Part shown: piece after piece, positions 54,007-62,384 of the stretch | Layout: every line of letters starts with the position of its first letter | Numbering within the stretch: the first letter of the stretch is position 1 | Assembly: GCF_947498635.1 (NCBI RefSeq) | Contig: NZ_CANMKV010000003.1 | Span: forward strand, 1 to 64,000 | DNA length: 64,000 nt | Origin: an uncultured Microbulbifer sp. | GTDB taxonomy: Bacteria > Pseudomonadota > Gammaproteobacteria > Pseudomonadales > Cellvibrionaceae | Direction: 5' to 3' | Notes under the pieces: generated by a model | What the model was told of the DNA's origin: nothing | The model's input: the letters and a program-made list of their open reading frames with translations, nothing else | Database searches by the model: none | Program-made: the position numbers and the translations under genes

Positions 54007-55431
54007 TCAAGCGCGCTGGGCTATCTGCTCCCGCGCCTGGATACAGGCGGCGCGTACCTGGTTTGGTGCGGCGCCACCGATATGATCGCGGGCGGCCACT
54101 GAGCCTTCTAGGGTGAGTACTTCAAAGACATCCTCGCCAATTTCAGAGGAGAATTGCTGTAATTGCTCCAGGCTCAGTTCGGACAGGTCTTTGTCCTGCT
54201 CAATGGCAAAGGATACCGACTGGCCGACGATCTCGTGGGCATCGCGGAAGGCGATGCCTTTGCGCACCAGGTAATCCGCCAGATCCGTGGCGGTGGAAAA
54301 GCCCTTGGCAGCCGCCGACAACATATTGTCCTTTTTCGCCTTGAGCGCCGGCACCATATCGGCAAAGGCGCGCAGGCAATCCAGGGCGGTGTCGGCGGCA
54401 TCGAACAATGGCTCTTTATCTTCCTGGTTGTCCTTGTTGTAGGCCAGCGGTTGGCTCTTCATCAGTGTGAGCAGGGCGATCAAATGGCCGTTGACGCGGC
54501 CGGTTTTACCGCGCACCAGCTCGGGCACGTCGGGGTTCTTTTTTTGCGGCATGATCGAGGAGCCGGTGCAGAAGCGATCCGGCAGGTCGATAAAATCAAA
54601 CTGGCTTGAAGCCCAGAGCACCAGTTCCTCACTGGCGCGGGACAGGTGGGTGAGCAGCAGGGCGGCGAAGGCACAAAACTCAATAGCGAAATCCCGGTCG
54701 CTCACAGAGTCCAGGGAATTTTCCGTGGGCGCGTCAAAACCCAGTAATTCCGCCGTGCGCTCGCGATCGATCGGGTAGCTGGTGCCGGCCAGGGCGGCGG
54801 CGCCCAGAGGTGAGCGGTTAACGCGCTTGCGGCAGTCCATCAGGCGCTCGTAATCCCTGGTGAGCATGGCGTTCCAAGCCAACAGGTGGTGACCAAAGGT
54901 GACCGGCTGTGCGCTCTGTAAGTGGGTGAAGCCGGGCATGATGGTATCGGCCTCGCGCTCCGCCAGCTGCACCAGGCCCGACTGCAGGCGAGTTAGTTCG
55001 GCGCCGATGCGGTCGATGCGAGCGCGCAACCACAGGCGAATATCGGTCGCCACTTGGTCGTTGCGGGAGCGGCCGGTGTGCAGTTTCTTGCCGGTGGCAC
55101 CGATGCGCTGGGTCAGACGCGCCTCGATATTCATGTGCACATCTTCCAATTGCACCGACCAGGGAAACTCTCCGTTTTGAATCTCTTCTGCGATCTCTTT
55201 CAGGCCGTCGGCGATTCTGTGATATTCGTCGGTGCTCAGTACGCCCACTTCCGACAGCATCTGTGCATGGGCGAGGGACCCCTGGATATCCTCTAATGCC
55301 ATGCGCTGATCGAAGTTAACTGAGGCGGTAAATCGCTCTACGAACGCATCGGTGGCTTCGCTGAATCGGCCACCCCAGAGTTTGGCGGCCGGGTTGCTGG
55401 TGGATTCAGTTGGGGCTTTGTCGTTGCTCAT
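54007..55431 (-). CDS. argH: Argininosuccinate lyase
   Basis: ArgH releases fumarate and arginine in the last step of arginine synthesis. The signature loop [12 protein letters not shown] is exact; [12 protein letters not shown] opens the protein and [13 protein letters not shown] follows. 474 residues. The ATG at 55431 after AGGAAAACC is chosen over an upstream in-frame codon. Next to algZ, as in Pseudomonas. Confidence 0.95.
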   Translation of the reverse strand: MSNDKAPTESTSNPAAKLWGGRFSEATDAFVERFTASVNFDQRMALEDIQGSLAHAQMLSEVGVLSTDEYHRIADGLKEIAEEIQNGEFPWSVQLEDVHMNIEARLTQRIGATGKKLHTGRSRNDQVATDIRLWLRARIDRIGAELTRLQSGLVQLAEREADTIMPGFTHLQSAQPVTFGHHLLAWNAMLTRDYERLMDCRKRVNRSPLGAAALAGTSYPIDRERTAELLGFDAPTENSLDSVSDRDFAIEFCAFAALLLTHLSRASEELVLWASSQFDFIDLPDRFCTGSSIMPQKKNPDVPELVRGKTGRVNGHLIALLTLMKSQPLAYNKDNQEDKEPLFDAADTALDCLRAFADMVPALKAKKDNMLSAAAKGFSTATDLADYLVRKGIAFRDAHEIVGQSVSFAIEQDKDLSELSLEQLQQFSSEIGEDVFEVLTLEGSVAARDHIGGAAPNQVRAACIQAREQIAQRA

Positions 55432-55520
55432 GGTTTTCCTGGCTGCAGTGAGGTGAAAGGCCGGGGAGCTTGGTGGTATCTTGCGCTTCACATTTAGGGA
55501 CAATCAAGAATAACAACTGC

Positions 55521-56678
55521 ATGTCACTACCCAGGCCGCCGGGCATTATATCGCAGAAAATTCGAAAATCTGACTCCAATAGCAAGGAATCTGCGCTTCC
55601 AGCGCAGCTGGCCTTCCTTCCCGACCTGTGCAGTGTTACGGCCCTGGCGGCGTTGGTGTTAATGGGGGAGCTATTGGCGCTGGTATTGGTACTCGCTTTG
55701 GATGGATTGCGAGAATTTAGCTGGCAGCGTTTGGGGCTGGTGTCCCTGGTGATCCAGTGGGTGATTTTGCCCTGCGCCGCTGTGTTGTGCCGATTGCGTC
55801 CCTATTTGGCGCAGCTGCCGCACAAATTTGCCGGTGCCATCAGTTTTATTGTTGTGCTGGTGGTGTTGGGAGTAGTGATGGGCATCCAGCGCTATCTGCG
55901 TGCCCTGTTATTGCAGAGCGGTTTCGATTGGTGGGGCCTGGCGAGCGATTGCCTGCTGGGGGCTATCTGCGCCGGGGTTGTATTGCGCTACGCCTATCTG
56001 CAACAGCAGCTGTACAACCAACAGCAGGCCGAGTTGGGAGCGCGTATTGAGGCACTGCAGTCGCGTATCCGCCCACATTTTCTATTTAATAGCATGAACA
56101 GTCTGGCCAGCCTGATCGCCGTGGACCCGCATCGCGCCGAGCGCCTGGTGGAGGATTTATGTGTGCTGTTTAGGGCCAGTCTCGCCGATTCAAAGCTGGT
56201 GCCCCTTCTGCAAGAGGTAAAGCTGGCGCAGCGCTACCTGGAAATCGAGGCGCTGCGCCTGGGGGAGCGTCTCAGGCAGCGTTGGCAGTTGGCGGGTTCA
56301 CTTGAGGAGATCTATGTACCCAGTATGTTGCTGCAGCCCCTGCTTGAGAATGCTGTGCTGCACGGCGTGGCACAACTGCGAGAAGGGGGGGAAATCACAG
56401 TGCGCCTCGCTGTTGAGGGTGGTGCTCTGAGAATTATTATCGATAATCCCCTGCCGCAGGAAAATGTGCGCCCCGGCAGGGAAAGTAATGGTATGGCCGT
56501 AGAGAATATCCGCCAGCGCCTCGCTGCCTATTACGGTGATCGCTTCAAATTTACCGCCTGTCGGGAGGCCGACCACTACCGGGTGGTCCTGCAGCTACCC
56601 TTATCTCCCCAGGAGCTGACCCAACGGCCAACACAAACGGCTGTGAATTCCAATAGACACACTGAGGTGATGGAGTGA
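55521..56678 (+). CDS. algZ: LytS-type sensor histidine kinase, AlgZ/FimS-like
   Basis: A 385-residue membrane sensor. Four hydrophobic segments (about 40-140) precede a LytS-type kinase domain with the phospho-acceptor His in RIRPHFLFNSMNSL and an ATP-binding LLQPLLENAVLHGV and NGMAVENIRQRL. The start is the ATG at 55521 (MSLPRPPG), though the upstream site is weak. The stop overlaps algR. Order argH-algZ-algR supports the name. Confidence 0.85.
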   Translation: MSLPRPPGIISQKIRKSDSNSKESALPAQLAFLPDLCSVTALAALVLMGELLALVLVLALDGLREFSWQRLGLVSLVIQWVILPCAAVLCRLRPYLAQLPHKFAGAISFIVVLVVLGVVMGIQRYLRALLLQSGFDWWGLASDCLLGAICAGVVLRYAYLQQQLYNQQQAELGARIEALQSRIRPHFLFNSMNSLASLIAVDPHRAERLVEDLCVLFRASLADSKLVPLLQEVKLAQRYLEIEALRLGERLRQRWQLAGSLEEIYVPSMLLQPLLENAVLHGVAQLREGGEITVRLAVEGGALRIIIDNPLPQENVRPGRESNGMAVENIRQRLAAYYGDRFKFTACREADHYRVVLQLPLSPQELTQRPTQTAVNSNRHTEVME

Positions 56679-57415
56679 CCCAGTTACGAGTTCTGATTGT
56701 CGACGATGAACCCCTAGCCCGCGCGCGACTGCAGCGGCAGTTGTCCTCGATCGATTATTGCACTCCGGTGGGTGAGGCCGCGGATAGCGATTCTGCGCTG
56801 CTGCAGGTACAGATATTGGATCCGGACCTGGTGTTGCTCGATATAGAAATGCCCGGAGGCAGTGGCCTGGAGCTGGCGCAACGACTCTCCGCCCGCGAGT
56901 GTCCGCCGGCAATTATTTTCTGCACCGCCCACGATGAGTTCGCCCTGCCGGCTTTCGCTACGGCGGCGATTGGCTACCTGCTAAAGCCAGTCAGTGTCGA
57001 ACAGCTGAGCCAGGCCCTGGCCAAAGTGCAGCGTCTCAACAAACCCCAGCAGAAGTTGGTGAATGGTGGCGGGGAGCCCTGTGGTCGCAGTCGTATTAAA
57101 GCGGTGAGCCGCATGGGCGTGGAATTACTGGAAGTGGATGCCATCCGCTGCCTGGTTGCCGATAGTAAATATGTGGTGGCCCACCACCTTGCTGGTGAGA
57201 CGATCCTGGACGAATCCCTAAAAGAGCTGGAAAGTGAATTCGGTGAGCGTTTTGTACGTGTACACCGTAGCGCTCTGGTAGCAGCGGAGCATATTATCGG
57301 GCTACGCAGGGATGGTGGTCATTACCGGATAGAGTTGGAGGGTGTGGCAGAAGCGCCGCTGGTAAGCCGGCGCATGCTGCCTTCCGTAAAAGCACTAATT
57401 ACAGAGATATGCTGA
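56675..57415 (+). CDS. algR: LytTR-domain response regulator, AlgR-like
   Basis: A 246-residue regulator: receiver with VDDEPLARARL and phospho-acceptor Asp in LVLLDIEMPGGSGLEL, then a LytTR DNA-binding domain (LVADSKYVVAHHLAGETILDESLKELE, RVHRSALVA). In Pseudomonas AlgR controls alginate and twitching. The GTG start overlaps the algZ stop by 4 bases. No hemC follows, unlike Pseudomonas. Confidence 0.88.
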   Translation: MTQLRVLIVDDEPLARARLQRQLSSIDYCTPVGEAADSDSALLQVQILDPDLVLLDIEMPGGSGLELAQRLSARECPPAIIFCTAHDEFALPAFATAAIGYLLKPVSVEQLSQALAKVQRLNKPQQKLVNGGGEPCGRSRIKAVSRMGVELLEVDAIRCLVADSKYVVAHHLAGETILDESLKELESEFGERFVRVHRSALVAAEHIIGLRRDGGHYRIELEGVAEAPLVSRRMLPSVKALITEIC

Positions 57416-57427
57416 GTATTCAGTTTT

Positions 57428-58027
57428 TTAACGCAGAAAAACAAACAGTACTGCAGCTACCATCAATAGGGCAAAGCTCACCCTGATCACTCTCGCCTGT
57501 TTTGGTTTGTGGAATAGTGGCCGTAGACTGCCACCCAGACATAGCCAGGTAAAATCCACCACGGCAGCGACTACTAAGCAGACCAACCCTGTGGCGACAT
57601 AGCTGAAACCACTCTCCTCAATAGGTAACAGAAACTGGGAAAAGATCGCTAAAAAAGCGGCATAGGCTTTTGGGTTGAGCAGATTAAAAATAAATCCATC
57701 CAGAAGGGATGGTGGTCGGGCAGCTGTCGATTGGCCTCGATCCAATACCGGGGCTGTGGCAATTTTGATGGCGATGTAACCAATATAAAGCGCGCCACAT
57801 ATCTGCACTGCCAAACGGGCCTCGGGCCAGGCAGAATACAGCGCCGCTACCCCGGCAGTGGCACCGACAATCGCTACGCACAGCCCGAGTAGAATACCAA
57901 CAAGAAAACCGGTGCTCTTTTTCACTCCAAAGGTCGCTCCCGAAGCTGCCAGTGCAAGTGGCGCAGGACCGGGAGAGCCGAGTAACAGACCCGTGGCTGC
58001 AATCAGGGAAAACAGTGCTTCAAACAT
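57428..58027 (-). CDS. LysE family amino-acid exporter
   Basis: A 199-residue six-helix exporter: LLGSPGPAPLALAASGATFGVKK is the LysE/RhtB signature and LLNPKAYAAFLAIFSQFLLP the second block. It is convergent with algR and separated from the SDR gene by 11 bases. Unrelated in position to the exporter at 42637. Confidence 0.82.
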   Translation of the reverse strand: MFEALFSLIAATGLLLGSPGPAPLALAASGATFGVKKSTGFLVGILLGLCVAIVGATAGVAALYSAWPEARLAVQICGALYIGYIAIKIATAPVLDRGQSTAARPPSLLDGFIFNLLNPKAYAAFLAIFSQFLLPIEESGFSYVATGLVCLVVAAVVDFTWLCLGGSLRPLFHKPKQARVIRVSFALLMVAAVLFVFLR

Positions 58028-58038
58028 AAATCTCTATC

Positions 58039-58794
58039 CTATTTCCCACCTGCAACATCAATAAATGAGCCGGTAGTGAATGCCGATTCATGACTCAGTA
58101 ACCGGGCTACTGCTGCAGCGGCCTCTTCTGGCTGATCGCCTCGGCCGAGGGGAATTGCCGATTTTAATCGCTCCACCCTGTCTGGCTCCCCGCCATCCTT
58201 ATGCATTTCTGTATAGATAAAATCTGGACGTACCCCATTTACCCGGATTCCCTCGTGGGCAAGCTCCTGGCTTAGGCCAATAGTCAGGGTGTCTACGGCC
58301 CCTTTACTCGCTGCGTAGTCAATATATTCGTTGGGTGCCCCCCAGCGGCTGGCGGCAGATGAGATATTGACAATGACTCCGCCACCGCCGCCATGTTTGG
58401 TCGACATTCTTTTTATAGCTTCGTGGCAGCAGAGAATCGTACCGGTGACATTTGTGCGAAGAACCTGGTTGATTCGCTCCGCCTCCATTGCCTCAACGCG
58501 CATTTGTGGTTTAAGGATTGCGGCATTGTTCACCAGATATTGCAGGGGGCCGAGTTGCCGATCTACTTCATTAAATAAATGCGTGATATCGGTTTCTGAG
58601 GAAATATCAGCGCGTACAGCGATCGCCTTATGACCTAAGGCTTTGAGTTCATTCAGCAGACTTTCGGCCGAGTCTTTTCTCTCCCGATAACTGATAGCGA
58701 TGTGGTATCCCTGCTGAGCAAGTAATCGCGCCGTTGCGACACCGATTCCACGGCTTCCGCCGGTGACTAGAGCAATATTATTTTTAACGGGCAC
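58039..58794 (-). CDS. Short-chain dehydrogenase/reductase
   Basis: A 251-residue classical SDR: NAD(P) motif TGGSRGIGVATARLL, NNAAILKP, catalytic Tyr-Lys in YIDYAASKGAV and SSAASRWG for the Ser. Looks like a glucose-dehydrogenase or FabG-like oxidoreductase with unknown substrate. Upstream of the LysE gene on the same strand. Confidence 0.86.
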   Translation of the reverse strand: MPVKNNIALVTGGSRGIGVATARLLAQQGYHIAISYRERKDSAESLLNELKALGHKAIAVRADISSETDITHLFNEVDRQLGPLQYLVNNAAILKPQMRVEAMEAERINQVLRTNVTGTILCCHEAIKRMSTKHGGGGGVIVNISSAASRWGAPNEYIDYAASKGAVDTLTIGLSQELAHEGIRVNGVRPDFIYTEMHKDGGEPDRVERLKSAIPLGRGDQPEEAAAAVARLLSHESAFTTGSFIDVAGGK

Positions 58795-58892
58795 TTTTTA
58801 ACTCCTGAAGGGGAAAACTATCGGGAACAGAGGGGATATATAGGGTTTTGCTGATGTTATTGAAGAATGGGGGTGTTTTTCGAAAAATGCGG

Positions 58893-58928
58893 AAGGGCAC
58901 TGGCAGCACTAGCGCTGCCAGTGCCCTT
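58893..58928 (-). terminator. Terminator after pilU
   Basis: A perfect 15-bp stem (AAGGGCACTGGCAGC with its complement) around a 6-base loop lies 25 bases past the pilU stop and is followed on the minus strand by CCGCATTTTT. Confidence 0.75.
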
Positions 58929-58952
58929 AAATGAGACTGGACTTAATGGGCT

Positions 58953-60104
58953 TTAATACAGCTGCGGCCCACCATCCCCGTACTCCGAATCGTTCTGCAA
59001 GCTCAACTCGCCGGCAGCGCTATTTAGGTATTCCGCATCGGACTCAGATTTGAGCTTGATCATCAGGCGCAGGTCGTTGGCGGAGTCGGCGTGGGCGAGG
59101 GCGTCCTCGTAAGTGATTTCGCCGCGATCGTAGAGTTCGTACAGGGCTTGATCGAAGGTCTGCATGCCCTGTTCGCCGGAGCGTTTCATCAGCTCCTTCA
59201 TCTGGTGAACCTGCCCTTTGCGCACCAGATCCGACATCAGTGGGGTGTTGATCATTACTTCCAGACAGGCGCGACGGCCATCGCCATCCGGTGTGGGTAC
59301 CAGCTGCTGGGCGACCATGGCCTTGAGGTTCAGCGACAGGTCCATAAACAGCTGTTGATGGCGGTCGGCTGGGAAGAAGTGAATGATACGGTCGATAGCC
59401 TGGTTGGCGTTGTTGGCGTGCAGAGTGCACAGACACAAATGGCCGGTTTCGGCAAAGGCGATGGCGTGTTCCATCGTTTCACGGGAGCGCACCTCACCGA
59501 TCAGAATCACGTCCGGTGCCTGGCGCAGGGTATTTTTCAGGGCGATCTCGAAGGAGTCGGTATCCAGGCCAACCTCGCGCTGAGTCACAATACAGCCGCG
59601 GTGCTGGTGGATAAATTCGATCGGGTCCTCGATAGTAATGATGTGGCCCTTGGTATTTTCGTTGCGGTGCCCAATCATAGATGCCAGCGAGGTGGACTTA
59701 CCGGTACCGGTAGCACCTACAAAAATAATCAGCCCGCGCTTGGTCATAGCCAGGTCTTTGAGCACATCCGGTAGGCCGAGGCCGTCGATGGTGGGAATTT
59801 TAGTTTCGATACGGCGCAATACCATGCCCACCAGGTTGCGCTGGAAAAAAGCGGATACCCGAAAGCGCCCGACATTGCGCACAGCTATGGCGAAGTTCAG
59901 TTCTTTTTTTTCAGCGAACTCGCGGCGCTGTTTCTCGTTCATGGTGCCCACCACCAGCTCGCGCGCCTTGTCCGGGCTGAGGGCCGTACTGCTGCAAGGC
60001 ACAACGCGGCCGTGCAATTTGATCGAAGGCGGTACGCCGGCGGTGATAAACAGATCCGAAGCGCCTTTCTCTACAACCAGCTGTAGAAGTCTTTCAATTT
60101 CCAT
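58953..60104 (-). CDS. pilU: Type IV pilus retraction ATPase PilU
   Basis: A 383-residue PilT-family ATPase that assists pilus retraction. Walker A is VGATGTGKSTSLASM; ITIEDPIEFIHQHRGC, REVGLDTDSFEIALKNTLRQAPDVILIGEVRSRETMEHA and the His box AETGHLCLCTLHANN are present. The C-terminal extension beyond 345 is PilU-like. It follows pilT by 64 bases. Confidence 0.93.
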   Translation of the reverse strand: MEIERLLQLVVEKGASDLFITAGVPPSIKLHGRVVPCSSTALSPDKARELVVGTMNEKQRREFAEKKELNFAIAVRNVGRFRVSAFFQRNLVGMVLRRIETKIPTIDGLGLPDVLKDLAMTKRGLIIFVGATGTGKSTSLASMIGHRNENTKGHIITIEDPIEFIHQHRGCIVTQREVGLDTDSFEIALKNTLRQAPDVILIGEVRSRETMEHAIAFAETGHLCLCTLHANNANQAIDRIIHFFPADRHQQLFMDLSLNLKAMVAQQLVPTPDGDGRRACLEVMINTPLMSDLVRKGQVHQMKELMKRSGEQGMQTFDQALYELYDRGEITYEDALAHADSANDLRLMIKLKSESDAEYLNSAAGELSLQNDSEYGDGGPQLY

Positions 60105-60168
60105 GGTGTTTACCGCGTATTATTTTTGACAGGGGTGGGCCCGCTTGTGAGCCCGCGAGCTGTGACGC

Positions 60169-61203
60169 TTAAAAATTATCCGGCATCTTGGCTTTTTCCC
60201 GCGCGACTTCGCGGCTGATGATACGTCGGGCGACCAGGTCTTCCAGGCACTGGTCCATGGTCTGCATGCCGACGCTGGCGCCGGTCTGGATGGCCGAGTA
60301 CATCTGCGCGATCTTGTCTTCGCGAATCAGGTTACGGATCGCCGGGGTACCGCGCATAATCTCGTGTGCGGCGATCCGGCCGCCGCCATTTTTCTTCATC
60401 AGGGTCTGGGAGACCACCGCCTGCAGGGATTCCGATAGCATGGAGCGCACCATCGCTTTCTCTTGTGCCGGGAATACGTCTACCACCCGGTCGATGGTCT
60501 TGGCGGCGGAGGTGGTGTGTAGGGTGCCGAATACCAAGTGACCGGTTTCCGCAGCGGTCAGTGCCAGGCGAATGGTCTCCAGATCGCGCATCTCACCCAC
60601 CAGGATAATATCCGGGTCTTCACGCAGAGCCGAGCGCAATGCCTCGGCAAAGCCATGGGTATCCCGATGCACCTCACGCTGGTTCACCAGGCATTTTTTT
60701 GATTCGTGTACGAATTCGATGGGGTCCTCAATGGTGAGGATATGCTCGTACTTGTTGTCGTTGATGTAGTCCATCATCGCGGCGAGGGTGGTGGACTTAC
60801 CGGAGCCGGTGGGCCCGGTTACCAGTACCAGGCCGCGCGGGGTATCGGAAATCTGCTTAAAGACCTGACCCATACCCAGGTCTTCCATGGTGAGCACCTT
60901 GGAGGGAATGGTCCGGAACACCGCACCGGCGCCGCGGTTGTGGTTGAAGGCATTGACACGAAAACGCGCCACACCGGGTACTTCGAAAGAGAAGTCGGTT
61001 TCGAGAAACTCTTCGTAATCCTTGCGCTGTTTGTCGTTCATGATCTCGTAGATCAGGCCGTGCACCTGCTTGTGTTCCATGGAGGGCAGGTTGATGCGGC
61101 GCACGTCGCCATCTACCCGGATCATGGGGGGGAGGCCGGCGGAAAGGTGCAAATCCGAGGCGTTTTGTTTGGCGCTGAAGGCGAGGAGTTCAGTGATATC
61201 CAT
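60169..61203 (-). CDS. pilT: Type IV pilus retraction ATPase PilT
   Basis: A 344-residue retraction motor. Walker A GPTGSGKSTTLAAMMDY, Asp box ITIEDPIEFVHESKKC, Walker B DIILVGEMRDLETI, His box AETGHLVFGTLHT, and the PilT-specific AIRNLIRE motif as TPAIRNLIREDKIAQM. First gene of pilT-pilU, divergent from yggS. Confidence 0.96.
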   Translation of the reverse strand: MDITELLAFSAKQNASDLHLSAGLPPMIRVDGDVRRINLPSMEHKQVHGLIYEIMNDKQRKDYEEFLETDFSFEVPGVARFRVNAFNHNRGAGAVFRTIPSKVLTMEDLGMGQVFKQISDTPRGLVLVTGPTGSGKSTTLAAMMDYINDNKYEHILTIEDPIEFVHESKKCLVNQREVHRDTHGFAEALRSALREDPDIILVGEMRDLETIRLALTAAETGHLVFGTLHTTSAAKTIDRVVDVFPAQEKAMVRSMLSESLQAVVSQTLMKKNGGGRIAAHEIMRGTPAIRNLIREDKIAQMYSAIQTGASVGMQTMDQCLEDLVARRIISREVAREKAKMPDNF

Positions 61204-61272
61204 ACTGCTACCTTATGGTTCTTGTTTGGGCTCAGGTAAAATCGCCGCTCATTTCGGTAAGGGCCTCAGTAT

Positions 61273-61977
61273 ATGCGCAAAGAGACAATCGTCGAAAACC
61301 TGAATGCAGTAGGTGAGCGGATTGTGACCTGCTGCAACAACTGCGATCGCGATCCCGCAGAAATCACCCTGCTGGCGGTTTCCAAAACTCGTCCCGCTGA
61401 GGATTTACGCAGCGCTTATACGGCCGGCCAGCGTCACTTCGGTGAAAACTATCTGCAGGAGGCCCTGGAAAAACAGGACGTGCTGAGCGATCTGGATATT
61501 CGCTGGCATTTTATCGGGCCGCTACAGTCGAATAAAAGCCGCGCGGTGGCAGAGCGATTTCAGTGGATACATACGGTGGACCGCCTAAAAATTGCCCAGC
61601 GCCTATCATCCCAGCGCCCGGATACCTTGGCTCCCCTCAATATTTGTTTGCAGGTGAATATCGATAATGAGCAGAGCAAGTCTGGCATAGCTCCACAAGA
61701 ATTGGAGGGGTTGGCGCGTGAAGTTGTACAATTGCCGGGGTTGCGCCTGCGGGGTCTGATGGCGATTCCTGCGGCGCGGCCGAATAGGCAGGCGCAGCGT
61801 AAACCTTTTATCGAACTGGCGCGACTGCTGCAGTCCCTGCGCGAGGCATTTCCTGAGGAGCAGTTGGATACTCTCTCTATGGGGATGTCTGCGGATATGG
61901 AGGCGGCTATTACCTGCGGTGCCACCATTGTGCGCATTGGCACAGATATTTTTGGCGTGCGCAATTACCCTGAGTGA
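61273..61977 (+). CDS. yggS: PLP homeostasis protein (YggS/PLPBP)
   Basis: A 234-residue PLP-binding protein that buffers pyridoxal phosphate. PLP Lys is in LLAVSKTRPAEDL; HFGENYLQEALEK, WHFIGPLQSNKSR, GLRLRGLMAIP and SMGMSADMEAAI complete the set. The usual neighbour proC is absent; pilT-pilU is divergent, as in pseudomonads. Confidence 0.94.
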   Translation: MRKETIVENLNAVGERIVTCCNNCDRDPAEITLLAVSKTRPAEDLRSAYTAGQRHFGENYLQEALEKQDVLSDLDIRWHFIGPLQSNKSRAVAERFQWIHTVDRLKIAQRLSSQRPDTLAPLNICLQVNIDNEQSKSGIAPQELEGLAREVVQLPGLRLRGLMAIPAARPNRQAQRKPFIELARLLQSLREAFPEEQLDTLSMGMSADMEAAITCGATIVRIGTDIFGVRNYPE

Positions 61978-62018
61978 AACGGTAGATCGTTGACCCGATG
62001 TTGATGGGGAAGGGATAA

Positions 62019-62306
62019 ATGAAACGGTCGGGGATTCTCGAGGTGATATTACTGGGATTGACGCTATGCGCGGTGATATCTCTTTCTATAGCGCACAGCT
62101 TGATGGTTACCTGGATAGCGCTGGAGTGGTTGGCTTTTCTCTGTGCGCTTTCTTTCGTGCTTCCCAAGGCATCTCTGATTACCAATTTTTTAAGCCGCAC
62201 GGTTTCCCAGGCGTTGTGGCCGGAGAGCCGCTACTGGCTTTGGGTACTGGCCATAGCTTTCAACCTGATTGCGATTGCAGAGACACTGAGACTCAAGCCG
62301 CTTTAG
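62019..62306 (+). CDS. Small membrane protein of unknown function
   Basis: A 95-residue protein with three hydrophobic segments (about 7-27, 30-48, 70-90). No family is recognised. The ATG follows AAGGGATAA; the gene lies 41 bases after yggS in the same direction. Confidence 0.5.
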   Translation: MKRSGILEVILLGLTLCAVISLSIAHSLMVTWIALEWLAFLCALSFVLPKASLITNFLSRTVSQALWPESRYWLWVLAIAFNLIAIAETLRLKPL

Positions 62307-62325
62307 TTTTACAGTCGCCGCGAGA

Positions 62326-62359
62326 AAATATAAACGGCCCGTGAGGACCGTTTATATTT
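62326..62359. terminator. Bidirectional terminator
   Basis: AAATATAAACGG and CCGTTTATATTT pair perfectly (12 bp) around a 10-base loop. It lies between convergent genes (62306 end, 62385 end) and can serve both. Confidence 0.82.
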
Positions 62360-62384
62360 GTTTGAAGTTAAGTAGCATTTCTTG